Shown here piece after piece: positions 25,549 through 33,656 of a stretch of 56,492 bases of DNA. Under the pieces are notes generated by a model, which ran no database searches, was not told the origin of the DNA, and saw nothing but the letters and a program-made list of their open reading frames with translations. The stretch's first letter is position 1. The number at the start of each line of letters is the position of its first letter. This DNA is from an uncultured Fibrobacter sp. GTDB taxonomy: Bacteria > Fibrobacterota > Fibrobacteria > Fibrobacterales > Fibrobacteraceae. A program made the position numbers and the translations under genes. The stretch spans positions 1 to 56,492 of the forward strand of contig NZ_CAMZCS010000021.1 of the NCBI RefSeq assembly GCF_947305105.1. Reading direction: 5' to 3'.

Positions 25549-26930
25549 TTTCCCTCCTTGGCGATGGATGCGAAGAATAAAGTCTCGGCAAGTATTCCGT
25601 GCTCGAAATCGGGCAGGTAAAGGCTTTCATTTTCCCCGTGGGCGTTGCATTCCGGGTCTTCGAGGCCGGTGAGCAAAATGGGAATGTCGCCGAACGTGTT
25701 GCGGAAAAGCTCCGCACCCGGGATGCTCGCTCCGCAGCCGATGAACTTGGTGGGCGTTCCGTAAGCGTCTCCCATGGCTTCGCTCATCTTCTTGAAGAAC
25801 GGGTGTTCGGTGTCGGTGACGAAGGGGTTCGCGCCGTCTTCGCGTTCGACCTGGAATTCCATGCCGTTCGGGACGCGTTCCTTCAAAAAGTCAATGAGCA
25901 TGTCGGTGCATTCTTCGGCGTCCATGCCCGGCGCGAGGCGAATGCCGATGCGTGCGTAGGCGCTGTCTTGCAGTACGTTGCCTGCATTCTTGCGGGAACC
26001 GATTTCCATCGCCGTGACGACAAGGCTTGGCTTGCGCCAGAGCGAAATCAGCAATTCGCTTTCAGGGACATGTAAGACAACGTTGTTTAAAACGCCACCG
26101 TCGTTGCGGAATATCGCTTCGGTCATGCCGAGGCTCTTGTAAGATTCCAGCTCTTCTTGGGTTGGCTTGACAAGTTTGTCTTCAAAATGCGGGATGAGAA
26201 TATTGCCGCTTGCATCCGTGAGGCTTGCGATCATCTTGCAGAGTGCCTGGCCCGGGTCGGGGATGGGACCTGACCACGAACCGGAATGGAGCGGTGCCTT
26301 CGTGGCGCGGAGCGTAACCGAGATAGCGCTCATGCCGCGGAGCGTCGTGGTGATGGAGGGCGTTCCCTTGGCGAAGTTGCCGAGGTCTGCGACAATCACG
26401 GCATCGCATTTCAGGAGTTCAGCATTTTCCTTAAGGATTTGGGCGAAACCGGCACTGCCGGATTCTTCTTCGCCTTCGATGATAAACTTGAGGTTCGGTC
26501 CTTTGTTGCCGAGCAGGTTGCGGACTTGTTCCGTGGCGGCAAAGTGCGTAATGATGCCCGCCTTGTCGTCGGCGGTGCCACGCCCGTAAATGCGGTCCCC
26601 CTTGACGATTGCTTCGAAGGGGGGTGTGTCCCAGAGTTCGGTGCGCATGGGGGGCTGCACGTCGTGGTGTGCGTAGAGCAGGACTGTCGGCTGGTCTGGC
26701 GAGGTCAAACTTTCGGCGTAGACGGTGGCGCGTCCGCTGGGCGGGCGCAAAAATTGGATGTTCTGGAACCCGGCTTTCGCGAAGAGGCTTTTGACCGCAT
26801 TCGCAGAATCCTCGACGTGTTTTTGGTCGAAATTGTCAAAACTGATGGAGGGAATGCTGACTAGGGCCTTCAGCAGGTCCAAGTAGCGCGGAATGGATTG
26901 GTTTATATTTCTTTCTAGTGCGTTCTTCAT
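25545..26930 (-). CDS. M20-family dipeptidase
   Basis: 461 aa zinc-dependent exopeptidase of the M20/M25/M40 family. Metal ligands: His in YAHHDVQP near 92, Asp in GRGTADDKAG near 125, Glu pair in EGEEESGS near 160, Asp in VADLGN near 185, and the C-terminal His in NAHGENESL near 437. The lid/dimerisation domain lies between about 200 and 330. It probably hydrolyses dipeptides in the cytoplasm (no signal peptide). First gene of a two-gene unit with cobB; divergent from pyrD, 35 nt away. Confidence 0.88.
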   Translation of the reverse strand: MKNALERNINQSIPRYLDLLKALVSIPSISFDNFDQKHVEDSANAVKSLFAKAGFQNIQFLRPPSGRATVYAESLTSPDQPTVLLYAHHDVQPPMRTELWDTPPFEAIVKGDRIYGRGTADDKAGIITHFAATEQVRNLLGNKGPNLKFIIEGEEESGSAGFAQILKENAELLKCDAVIVADLGNFAKGTPSITTTLRGMSAISVTLRATKAPLHSGSWSGPIPDPGQALCKMIASLTDASGNILIPHFEDKLVKPTQEELESYKSLGMTEAIFRNDGGVLNNVVLHVPESELLISLWRKPSLVVTAMEIGSRKNAGNVLQDSAYARIGIRLAPGMDAEECTDMLIDFLKERVPNGMEFQVEREDGANPFVTDTEHPFFKKMSEAMGDAYGTPTKFIGCGASIPGAELFRNTFGDIPILLTGLEDPECNAHGENESLYLPDFEHGILAETLFFASIAKEGK

Positions 26931-26952
26931 GGTTTTTTCGCTCTTTTTTATC

Positions 26953-26958
26953 TAATTT
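26953..26958 (+). promoter_or_regulatory. -10 element of pyrD, predicted leaderless
   Basis: TAATTT, then 7 nt, then ATG at 26966, in a 35-nt divergent gap with the M20 gene. No Shine-Dalgarno. Confidence 0.45.
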
Positions 26959-26965
26959 ACTTATT

Positions 26966-28141
26966 ATGGCTTTTGATTGCATCAATCACGAATATTATTT
27001 ACGTTCTGGCGACAAGATGCTGGCTCTGATTCGCAGGATTTTCCATAAATATCCCGAATTCAGGCACGATTCGTTCAAGCATGTCGCTCGGCTCGCTCCG
27101 TTCATCCCGTTTTTGGGTGGAAGGCCGTCCAAGAGCAAGGTGCTCAAGAAGGTGGTGACGTTTGCGGACCATAGCAATTCCATTTACATGAGTGCTCCGA
27201 TTATCCTTGCTGCCGGAGCGAACAAGACGGCGAATCGCATCAAGGATTATGCGAACGTCGGGTTTGGCGGCATTACGGTGGGCACGGCTACGCGTCATTT
27301 CCGCGAAGGCAACACGCATCGCCCGAGAATTGGTTTTTTGGAAAATGACCGTGCCATTTACAACAGCATGGGCCTCAATAACGAAGGGGTTGATGTTGTT
27401 GCCAAGCGGGTCGATTCCCAACTGGTGGCGGCGCACAAAGTGGGGCTCAGCGTGGGTATTTCTGTCGCAGAGACTCCGGGCATTACCGACGAGCAGGAAA
27501 AGCTCAAGGACATCCTCGAAAGTTTCTCCATTGCCTACAAGGCGGGTGATTATATAGAAATTAACGTCAGCTGCCCCAATACCGGTGAAAACCGCGTGGA
27601 CTTGGACATGAGCTTCTCCGAGAAGTTGTTCGGGGAAATCATGAAGTTCCGCAATGGCCAAGGGCTGCGCAAGGCCGTGTATGCCAAGCTGAGCCCGGAC
27701 ATGTCGGAACGCCACTTGATGGCGATTATGGACATGCTCGTGCGTACTGGGGTGAACGGTGTCGTTATCGGCAACACTTACCCGACGGCGAAGATCAGCG
27801 AACTTGGGACCCAGACAAAGCGCGAGGACTTGCATCCGTTGCGTGCCGATGGCGATTGTGGCGGGCTTTCGGGCCGTCCTCTTTACGAGAACATGGTCTG
27901 GAACGTGAAGTTTATCCGCGAGCACTATCCGCAGATGAGCGTGATCGCTTGTGGCGGCATCGATAGCGGTTACAAGATTTTTGACCTGCTCAAGATGGGC
28001 GTTGATGCAGTCCAGTGCTATTCCGTGGTTGCGTTCCGCTGGATGGCTGCACATGCGATGCGCCTTGAACTCGAAGATGCCTTGCTTTCCGAAGGCTACT
28101 GTTCCATTGCCGAATTTGACGACCGTAATCCAAAGAAATGA
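26966..28141 (+). CDS. pyrD: Dihydroorotate dehydrogenase
   Basis: 391 aa FMN enzyme of pyrimidine synthesis. The N-terminal helix pair (to about residue 45, with HKYPEFRHDSFKHVARLAPF) resembles the membrane-associated class 2 form. FMN and substrate motifs: VGFGGITVGTAT, the Asn-containing EINVSCPNTGENR, KLSPD, GGLSGRPL and ACGGIDSG. Class 2 enzymes usually read NxSSPN at the active-site loop; here it is NVSCPN. ATG 26966 is chosen over 26918 because the latter lies inside the divergent promoter. The stop overlaps the next gene in ATGA. Confidence 0.9.
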   Translation: MAFDCINHEYYLRSGDKMLALIRRIFHKYPEFRHDSFKHVARLAPFIPFLGGRPSKSKVLKKVVTFADHSNSIYMSAPIILAAGANKTANRIKDYANVGFGGITVGTATRHFREGNTHRPRIGFLENDRAIYNSMGLNNEGVDVVAKRVDSQLVAAHKVGLSVGISVAETPGITDEQEKLKDILESFSIAYKAGDYIEINVSCPNTGENRVDLDMSFSEKLFGEIMKFRNGQGLRKAVYAKLSPDMSERHLMAIMDMLVRTGVNGVVIGNTYPTAKISELGTQTKREDLHPLRADGDCGGLSGRPLYENMVWNVKFIREHYPQMSVIACGGIDSGYKIFDLLKMGVDAVQCYSVVAFRWMAAHAMRLELEDALLSEGYCSIAEFDDRNPKK

Positions 28142-28704
28142 AATTTACAAATAAAATAATTTTAATCCTCGTGTTGCTCGCGGGCTCCAGCTTTGCGTCG
28201 TATTTTCTAGATGACCCTACGGCGAAGGCGGTGGCTTCGGCACCCGAACTGCCCACGTGGCGTTTTGGCGCGACCTTTTCTCCAGCTTTTTACTTGAATA
28301 CTTTTGGCTTTGGGGGCTCGCTTGCTGCGGAATACAGGCTCCACAAGAATCATTCCATTGATGTCTTTGCCGGTTCCATTGTTACGCAACCGCTTTACGA
28401 GGCGGGCATTGACTGGAGGTTCTTCTTCACGGGGGACCTGATGACGTCTCACCATGACGACTTCATTTTGCTGGGGGCGTCGGTGCTTGCCTTTGAAAGT
28501 TATGACGAGTATTACTATCCGCCTCGTGCTTCTGTAGGGTATGGCCGTGACATGCTTTTTTTTGACAAGGCGGATTTCCTTTGCCGTCTCGCATTCCGTT
28601 TGACCTATATCTTCGGGGAACCGATTCCGGAGAAGGATGCTGAACTGATGACGAGAAGTGCTAATTTCGTGGCGTATTTTGACTTCTCGATATATTTCTT
28701 CTAG
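28138..28704 (+). CDS. Small outer-membrane beta-barrel-like protein
   Basis: 188 aa with a signal peptide (cleavage near residue 20, ...SSFA/SYF). The rest alternates hydrophobic and polar residues in barrel-like strands (FGATFSPAFYLNTFGFGGSL, AEYRLHKNHSIDVFAG), and ends in Phe-Phe, the usual outer-membrane targeting residue. No family recognised. It overlaps pyrD by 4 nt. Confidence 0.65.
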   Translation: MKFTNKIILILVLLAGSSFASYFLDDPTAKAVASAPELPTWRFGATFSPAFYLNTFGFGGSLAAEYRLHKNHSIDVFAGSIVTQPLYEAGIDWRFFFTGDLMTSHHDDFILLGASVLAFESYDEYYYPPRASVGYGRDMLFFDKADFLCRLAFRLTYIFGEPIPEKDAELMTRSANFVAYFDFSIYFF

Positions 28705-28715
28705 GACTTTATAAA

Positions 28716-29489
28716 ATGAATAGTTTGTTCAAAGTTTCTCTTGTGGCACTTGCATTTTCGAGTGCCGGATTTGCTGCTCCTTGGCTCGGTGTTACGTTTA
28801 AGAAGGCCCAGTACGAAAATCATCTTGCGCTTGCTGTGGTTGGTGTGCATCCGAATTCGGGTTGCTTTTCGATTGGCCTTGCTGCTGGGGATACGATTAT
28901 TGGTATCGAAGGGAAAAAACTGGAATCGGTAGCCCAATTGCAGGACATTGTTTCTAAGGGCAAGGCTGGGCAGAAGATGTCTGTCGAGTATATTCATGGG
29001 GGCAAACGGATCAAGAAAGATGCGAAACTCACCGAGAGGCCCGATGACATCAGCAGCCTGACAGGTTCGGCTATCGGTAGCAAGATTGCCGAGTTCGGCA
29101 AGAACTTCTACCAGAACGGGGACAAACGGTTGGCCAAGCCCAAGGCGACGTTGCTCGATTTCTGGGCGACCTGGTGTGGCCCGTGCCGCAAGACGCTTCC
29201 GGTGCTTGCGAGTGTTTACAACAAATATTCGTCGAAGGGGCTCGAGGTTATTGGTGTCGCAAACGAATCGGTGAGCGTGCTGAACCAGTTCTACAATACG
29301 CAGCATGCGTCCCCTTATCCGCTTTACCGCGATGCCGACCAGAGCCTGTGGCGGAGGTACGGGATCAGTGCTGTGCCGACGCTGATGTTACTGGACGGGA
29401 ATGGCTATATCAAGCGCGTGTGGAGCGGAGCTCCGAGCGAAGCTATGGTTGAAAAACTCGTTCTTGAAATCTTGAACGAAAATCCCTAA
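28716..29489 (+). CDS. Periplasmic PDZ-thioredoxin fusion protein
   Basis: 257 aa. Signal peptide 1-20 (SSAGFA/AP). PDZ domain about 22-108, beginning PWLGVTFKK and containing LAAGDTIIGIEGKKL. A TlpA/AhpC-like thioredoxin domain covers about 115-257, with redox motif WATWCGPCRK near 150 and the cis-Pro in SAVPTLML. It probably reduces or isomerises disulfides of envelope proteins, with the PDZ presenting a substrate tail; this is inferred. Fusion of PDZ directly to a TlpA-type domain is unusual. A bidirectional terminator follows. Confidence 0.85.
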   Translation: MNSLFKVSLVALAFSSAGFAAPWLGVTFKKAQYENHLALAVVGVHPNSGCFSIGLAAGDTIIGIEGKKLESVAQLQDIVSKGKAGQKMSVEYIHGGKRIKKDAKLTERPDDISSLTGSAIGSKIAEFGKNFYQNGDKRLAKPKATLLDFWATWCGPCRKTLPVLASVYNKYSSKGLEVIGVANESVSVLNQFYNTQHASPYPLYRDADQSLWRRYGISAVPTLMLLDGNGYIKRVWSGAPSEAMVEKLVLEILNENP

Positions 29490-29504
29490 TAATTTCTGGA
29501 TACC

Positions 29505-29540
29505 AAAAAAAGGCCCGGGGTTGGCCCGGAGCCTTTTAAA
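29505..29540. terminator. Bidirectional terminator
   Basis: AAAAGGC-CCGGG pairs with CCCGG-A-GCCTTTT around GTTGG, with A-runs before and T-runs after. It serves the convergent PDZ-thioredoxin and lipoprotein genes. Confidence 0.88.
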
Positions 29541-29551
29541 AGCGTATTTGC

Positions 29552-29908
29552 TTATTCGTTAGAAGCGCCCTGCTGGCCGGCGAGAATTTCGTCGTACTTC
29601 TGCTTGGAGATGCGGGCGTAACCGGTGACGATGCCGCTGAACGTGTAGTATGCGGAGTCGCCCTTGACGGCCATCTTGTATTCCATGTCAAGGGAGTTCT
29701 TGCCGCGGAGCGTGTCGTCTACGATTGTGGCGTTCAGGTCGCCATTCACGTTGCGAATGATGTAGTCCATGCCGTTTTCGGTGAGGACTTCGAATACCAT
29801 GTTGGCTTCACCCTGCCAGTAACCGATGAAATTCGGGGTTTCCTTGCTGCAGGCGAAGAACATGACGGACAAAAGAAGAAGAGCGATAATAAGGATTTTC
29901 TGTTTCAT
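29552..29908 (-). CDS. Small lipoprotein of unknown function
   Basis: 118 aa. Lipobox FFAC with Cys20. The mature part is a small beta-rich domain beginning IGYWQGEANMVFEVL, reminiscent of lipocalin-like lipoproteins, with a helical Gln/Ala-rich C-terminus. It has a predicted leaderless start and shares a short divergent promoter region with the M15-like gene. Confidence 0.7.
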   Translation of the reverse strand: MKQKILIIALLLLSVMFFACSKETPNFIGYWQGEANMVFEVLTENGMDYIIRNVNGDLNATIVDDTLRGKNSLDMEYKMAVKGDSAYYTFSGIVTGYARISKQKYDEILAGQQGASNE

Positions 29909-29914
29909 GCTAAT

Positions 29915-29927
29915 AAAATAGTATTTT
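29915..29927. promoter_or_regulatory. Divergent pair of -10 elements
   Basis: Minus-strand TATTTT (29915-29920) ends 6 nt before the lipoprotein ATG at 29908. Plus-strand TATTTT (29922-29927) lies 11 nt before the ATG at 29939. The two -10 boxes are one base apart, so the two promoters probably exclude each other. Confidence 0.4.
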
Positions 29928-29938
29928 TGATTGTGAAA

Positions 29939-30466
29939 ATGCGATATGTTTATCTAATTGCTCCGATTTTGGTGATTTTTTTACTTTTGGGCGCTTACTG
30001 GCTAGTCAAGACAAACGATCGGCCTATCCCGAAATTTGAACCACCGGAGGACCCGCTGGCGACATGGAGCCCGGAGGAATATTACCGGCATTTGCAGATG
30101 AAGCCGATTAACGGCAAACGCGTTCATAATTTGCTCATTCAACGGACTCGGCAAAAGCCGGGGGTTTATCTGGAAAGTTTGCTGCCGGCCATGGATTCTG
30201 CTGGGCTCAAGGTCATTCATGTCTACCATGTCGTGGTGGGGGATGACTATACGCCAGTTATCACCAGTGGGAACGATTACCCTTACCACGCGCGAAATTC
30301 AAAGCATTATTTCAATGCGGCCATAGATTTCCGCATAGTCGATGTTCCCATGAAACTCAGGAAGCAAATCGTGGAATCGTGTACGGAGCGACTCGGACCG
30401 CGATTCAGGGTGTTGTGGGAGCGCGGCGCGAAAGAACACCTGCATGTGGAACTGATAGAGCCGTGA
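29939..30466 (+). CDS. Membrane-anchored M15/LAS-type peptidase-like protein
   Basis: 175 aa. One N-terminal transmembrane or signal-anchor helix (IAPILVIFLLLGAYWLV). The C-terminal half shows the LAS metallopeptidase pattern: His and Asp ligands in SKHYFNAAIDFR (HxxxxxxD) and the EHLHVEL motif near the end with catalytic acid and third ligand. Such enzymes cleave D-Ala peptide crosslinks of peptidoglycan. Start could be TTG 29927, GTG 29933 or ATG 29939; the ATG is chosen. Its TGA stop is the first heptamer of array E. Confidence 0.65.
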   Translation: MRYVYLIAPILVIFLLLGAYWLVKTNDRPIPKFEPPEDPLATWSPEEYYRHLQMKPINGKRVHNLLIQRTRQKPGVYLESLLPAMDSAGLKVIHVYHVVVGDDYTPVITSGNDYPYHARNSKHYFNAAIDFRIVDVPMKLRKQIVESCTERLGPRFRVLWERGAKEHLHVELIEP

Positions 30467-30483
30467 GCGGTGAGCAGTGGGTA
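30463..30483. repeat. Heptamer array E
   Basis: Three 7-nt units of the GTGAGCG/GTGAGCA type in phase. The TGA of the first is the stop codon of the M15-like gene (30464-30466). Confidence 0.65.
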
Positions 30484-30503
30484 TAGAAACCTCACACTTC
30501 AAA

Positions 30504-30517
30504 GGGGCTTTAGCCCC
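30504..30517. repeat. Short GC palindrome
   Basis: GGGGCT-TT-AGCCCC, perfect 6-bp arms. A similar palindrome lies inside tilS at 36669-36689. Confidence 0.55.
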
Positions 30518-30542
30518 GACCTCATACCTTTTAGATGAATGG

Positions 30543-30582
30543 CAGAGATTGCTTCGGGGCTTTGCCCCTCGCAATGACAAAG
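30543..30582. repeat. Widespread GCAATGACA-type palindromic element
   Basis: Nested palindrome: ATTGC, then GGGGC, TTT loop, GCCCC, then GCAAT, followed by GACA. It matches the common bacterial intergenic palindrome that begins TGTCATTGCGAGG and ends CGAAGCAATC. Confidence 0.7.
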
Positions 30583-30584
30583 CT

Positions 30585-30640
30585 TAACCACCAACCACTT
30601 CCTACAGTCTACTTCCTACTGTCTACTTCCTACTTACTTA
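30585..30640. repeat. Heptamer array F
   Basis: Eight 7-nt units: TAACCAC, CAACCAC, then alternating TTCCTAC, AGTCTAC and TGTCTAC. The stop of the minus-strand FGE-like gene (30634-30636) is in the last unit. The unit order resembles arrays B, J and K. Confidence 0.88.
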
Positions 30641-31890
30641 CAGCAACGGAACCCGACACTCGGGTACTGGTTCTGCGGGTAGAAGCTGAACTTGCTTTCG
30701 CCGCAGTGGCTTCCGTTATTCGTATTCCATGCACCGCCGGCCACCAGGTACTTGTCCGGGTGCTGCTTGTGCGTGGTGGACGTCCATTCCCAGAGGTTGC
30801 CGTTCATGTCGTACATGCCCCACCAGCTGCGGCACTGTTCCTTGCGACCGCTGCGCTTGGCTGCGTTCGTGTTGGTGTTACACTTGCTCGGCTTGTAGGC
30901 GTCGCCGTAGGAATAGCGCGTCTTGTCTTTACCGCGGCAGGCAGCTTGCCATTCTTCCAGCGAGCAGAGGTGTTTGCCTTCTTTTTCGCAGAGGGCGGCG
31001 GCTTCTTCGCGGCTGACCATGTCCTTCGGGTTCTCGTCGGCGACGTTCGGGTATTCGTAGGCGTCTACGCAGACGGTCTTACCACCGACGGGCACGGGGT
31101 AGGCGTTCTTGCCGCAGAAGTTGTCCGAGGCCATGTCGTACTTGGCTTCTTCCCACTTGGTGCGGTTGCCGACAGAGTCCTCGGCCTGGAAAAATACGCT
31201 GCCAGTCTTGTTGTAGTCCACGGCCTTGCTTGCATCGACGGGGTGCAGCGTGTCACCGACGGAGAGGTATGTCTTGCACTTGATTTCGTCGCACTTGACC
31301 TTCAGCTTGATGGGGTCGTAGTACCTGCCGGCGGGCGGTACGATTTCTGCGTTCGGTGGAATCTGGTCGGCGGCGCGGATGCTGTCCTGGATGCGTTTTT
31401 TCTCGAGGGAGTCCTGACGGGCTTTTTCGAGGGCGGCAAGCGAGTCGGCTATACGGGCGAGGCTATCGGCGCGAGCCTTTTCAAGAGCGGCGAGAGAGTC
31501 CTGGATGTGCTTGAGGCTGTCGCGCACATGGCGCAGGCTGTCCCAGTTGGTATTTCCCTTGAGCGCAGCGAGGGAGTCGGCGATGCGGATGCTGTCCGCG
31601 ATACGGGCCGCTTCGGCCTGGGCGATGCTGTCGGCGATGCGCTTGGCGTTGAGCACGCTGTCGTTATACATTTCCAGAGCGCGGAGGCTGTCCAAAATGA
31701 ACTTCTGGCGCGCTTCTTCCTCGGTCTCTTGCTGCCTGCGCAGCGCGTCCTGCTTCATCTTTTCCAGGTGGCATTGCACAATAAAAAGGCAGAGCAGCAA
31801 AAGGAACATCAATGCGAGAATGACAAGGTTCTTCTTCTTGCGGCTTTTTTTCTGCTGTTCGTTAATGTCGGAATGCTCTTCGTTCTTCAC
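30634..31890 (-). CDS. Membrane-anchored protein with coiled coil and FGE-sulfatase domain
   Basis: 418 aa. Basic N-terminus (KKSRKKKN), one transmembrane helix (about 21-41), then a long coiled coil (45-170) with repeated ADSLAALEKAR-type units. A short beta linker follows (about 175-245) and then a formylglycine-generating-enzyme-like domain (about 255-418) containing GKHLCSLEEWQAAC, MYDMNGNLWEWTS, the GGAW block and a final VGFRCC. In this fold many members are not oxidases but surface or ligand-binding proteins, so catalysis is not assumed. Last gene of the tilS-ftsH-folP-cdaA run, 23 nt after cdaA. Its stop lies in heptamer array F. Confidence 0.8.
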   Translation of the reverse strand: MKNEEHSDINEQQKKSRKKKNLVILALMFLLLLCLFIVQCHLEKMKQDALRRQQETEEEARQKFILDSLRALEMYNDSVLNAKRIADSIAQAEAARIADSIRIADSLAALKGNTNWDSLRHVRDSLKHIQDSLAALEKARADSLARIADSLAALEKARQDSLEKKRIQDSIRAADQIPPNAEIVPPAGRYYDPIKLKVKCDEIKCKTYLSVGDTLHPVDASKAVDYNKTGSVFFQAEDSVGNRTKWEEAKYDMASDNFCGKNAYPVPVGGKTVCVDAYEYPNVADENPKDMVSREEAAALCEKEGKHLCSLEEWQAACRGKDKTRYSYGDAYKPSKCNTNTNAAKRSGRKEQCRSWWGMYDMNGNLWEWTSTTHKQHPDKYLVAGGAWNTNNGSHCGESKFSFYPQNQYPSVGFRCCK

Positions 31891-31913
31891 AATACGGGTT
31901 CCATGTTAAATGT

Positions 31914-32735
31914 TTAGTTGTCTTCGAGGTTGGAAATCTTGTTGGCGTCGAACAAGTCTTTCCAGTGACGCTTGATTTCGGCTTCCACTTCCTTGATGGA
32001 TAGCTTGCGGCGCAGCGTGTTGCGGTAGGCGATGGAAATGCCACCGGTTTCCTCGGATACGACGATGACAATGGCGTCGCATTCTGCGGCAAGAGCCTTC
32101 GCTGCGCGGTGGCGCATACCGTAACCGGCATCGCCTTCGGCGTTGCCTGTGGGCATGGGGAGGATACATCCGGCTGCGACGATACATTCGCTGTTCAAGA
32201 TGACTGCACCGTCGTGCAAGGCGGAATTGGGGAAGAATAGCGAGCGCAACAGTCTGGAGCTGATTTTTGCGTTGAGGATTTCACCGGTCTCTTCGTAGTT
32301 GCGGAGGCCGACTCGCTTTTCAAGGACGATCAGGGCGCCGAACTTGTTCTTGGCCAAATCTTGGACTGCACTGCAGATGGCTTCGGTCACGCCGTCAAGG
32401 CCGCTGCTGTGGAAAAAGATGCTGCGGAGGTTCGCTTGGCTCACGGACTGGCCGATTCGCGTGAGGGCGCTTCGGATTTCGGGCTGGAACAGGATGACGA
32501 CCGCGACGATACCCATGGTCGCAAGGTTACTCAGCAACCATACCAAGGTGTTGAGTTCCCACCACTGAGCCAAAAGCCATGCGAGGATGAGCAGGAGACC
32601 GCCGAAAATCATCTGTACGGCGCGTGTCCCGCGGAACAGGAGGAATACGTAATACAAAATGATGGTAATAAGGAGGATATCCAGGATATCCGCCATGCGA
32701 ACGTCGATGATGTCGAACAGTTTAAATAGAACCAT
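31914..32735 (-). CDS. cdaA: Diadenylate cyclase CdaA
   Basis: 273 aa membrane enzyme making the second messenger c-di-AMP from two ATP. Three N-terminal helices (about 15-85) precede the DAC domain, which shows LHDGAVIL near 172 and GMRHRAAKALA near 205, the two motifs that hold ATP and metal. The start at 32735 (MVLFKLFD) is preferred over upstream in-frame codons because it begins the family N-terminus; this overlaps folP by 14 nt. c-di-AMP typically controls potassium and wall homeostasis; the partner regulators are not in the window. Confidence 0.92.
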   Translation of the reverse strand: MVLFKLFDIIDVRMADILDILLITIILYYVFLLFRGTRAVQMIFGGLLLILAWLLAQWWELNTLVWLLSNLATMGIVAVVILFQPEIRSALTRIGQSVSQANLRSIFFHSSGLDGVTEAICSAVQDLAKNKFGALIVLEKRVGLRNYEETGEILNAKISSRLLRSLFFPNSALHDGAVILNSECIVAAGCILPMPTGNAEGDAGYGMRHRAAKALAAECDAIVIVVSEETGGISIAYRNTLRRKLSIKEVEAEIKRHWKDLFDANKISNLEDN

Positions 32736-33636
32736 CGCTTTGCAGCGCCTCCAGGTAGAGCATGGACTCCTTGGCCTCGAGTACGTCGTGCACACGTATG
32801 ATGCTCGCTCCGCCCAGGGCGGCGACGATTCCCGCCGTGACGGTCGGGATCAGACGGTCGCTCTTTTCGAGGCCACTCATTTTACCAATATAAGATTTTC
32901 GAGATGTGCCGACCAGTACAGGATAGCCATCATCGAGAAAATTTTCTACGGATTTCATCAGGTCAATGTTGTCCTGAACCGTTTTCCCGAATCCAATGCC
33001 CGGATCGAGGCAGATTTTTTCTTTTTTCACGCCCAGCGCCATCAGCTTTTCGGCTTGGACGAGCAGTTCTTCGCGGACTTCCTGCACCACATTGTTGTAG
33101 GGCTTGAAGTCCTGCTGCATCTTGCCGAAGCTCCCGCGCATGTGGTTCAGCACGACGGAGGCTCCCGTGTCGGCGACGGCGGCGGGCATGTCGGGGTCCA
33201 TGGTGCAGGCGCTGATGTCGTTGATGATATGCGCGCCGAGCCGCATGCATTCGCGGGCGACCTTGGCTTTCACCGTGTCGACGGAAATGTAGAACTTGCG
33301 GTTCCCCGGATTGTCCAGGTCTTCGGAAATGTTCGAAAGCTGTGCGAGTGCCTCGACGACGGGGCAGACGCGGTCCAGTTCTTCCTGTTCGCTGACAGGC
33401 TCGCTTCCCGGGCGGCTGCTCTCGCCGCCGATGTCGAGAATGTCTGCGCCTTGCTGCAAAAGGGAAACCGCATGCTCGTAAGCGGCGTCCGGCGTGTTGT
33501 GCTTGCCTCCGTCAAAAAAGCTGTCGGGCGTGACGTTGACAATCCCCATGATAAGCGGGGACGGGCGGCAGGGGAGCACTTCGTTTCCAATCTGCCAAGC
33601 AATGGCGCGTGACTTGTCAAGAACAGGAAATAGCAT
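32722..33636 (-). CDS. folP: Dihydropteroate synthase
   Basis: 304 aa folate enzyme joining p-aminobenzoate to dihydropterin pyrophosphate. Signatures: MGIVNVTPDSFFDGG near residue 29, the DIGGESSRPGSEPV loop near 65, ISVDT near 118, NDIS near 140, LDPGIGFGK near 215 and a C-terminal IRVHDV. It lies 20 nt downstream of ftsH and overlaps cdaA, a known type of ftsH-folP-cdaA grouping. Confidence 0.95.
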   Translation of the reverse strand: MLFPVLDKSRAIAWQIGNEVLPCRPSPLIMGIVNVTPDSFFDGGKHNTPDAAYEHAVSLLQQGADILDIGGESSRPGSEPVSEQEELDRVCPVVEALAQLSNISEDLDNPGNRKFYISVDTVKAKVARECMRLGAHIINDISACTMDPDMPAAVADTGASVVLNHMRGSFGKMQQDFKPYNNVVQEVREELLVQAEKLMALGVKKEKICLDPGIGFGKTVQDNIDLMKSVENFLDDGYPVLVGTSRKSYIGKMSGLEKSDRLIPTVTAGIVAALGGASIIRVHDVLEAKESMLYLEALQSDGSI

Positions 33637-33656
33637 AGGGGGGGCGAAAAAACTTA

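Noticed and set aside
30634-31890. FGE-like protein as a true sulfatase-activating enzyme
   Set aside because: No sulfatase gene is nearby, and the domain is common in non-catalytic proteins; the sequence alone does not show activity.
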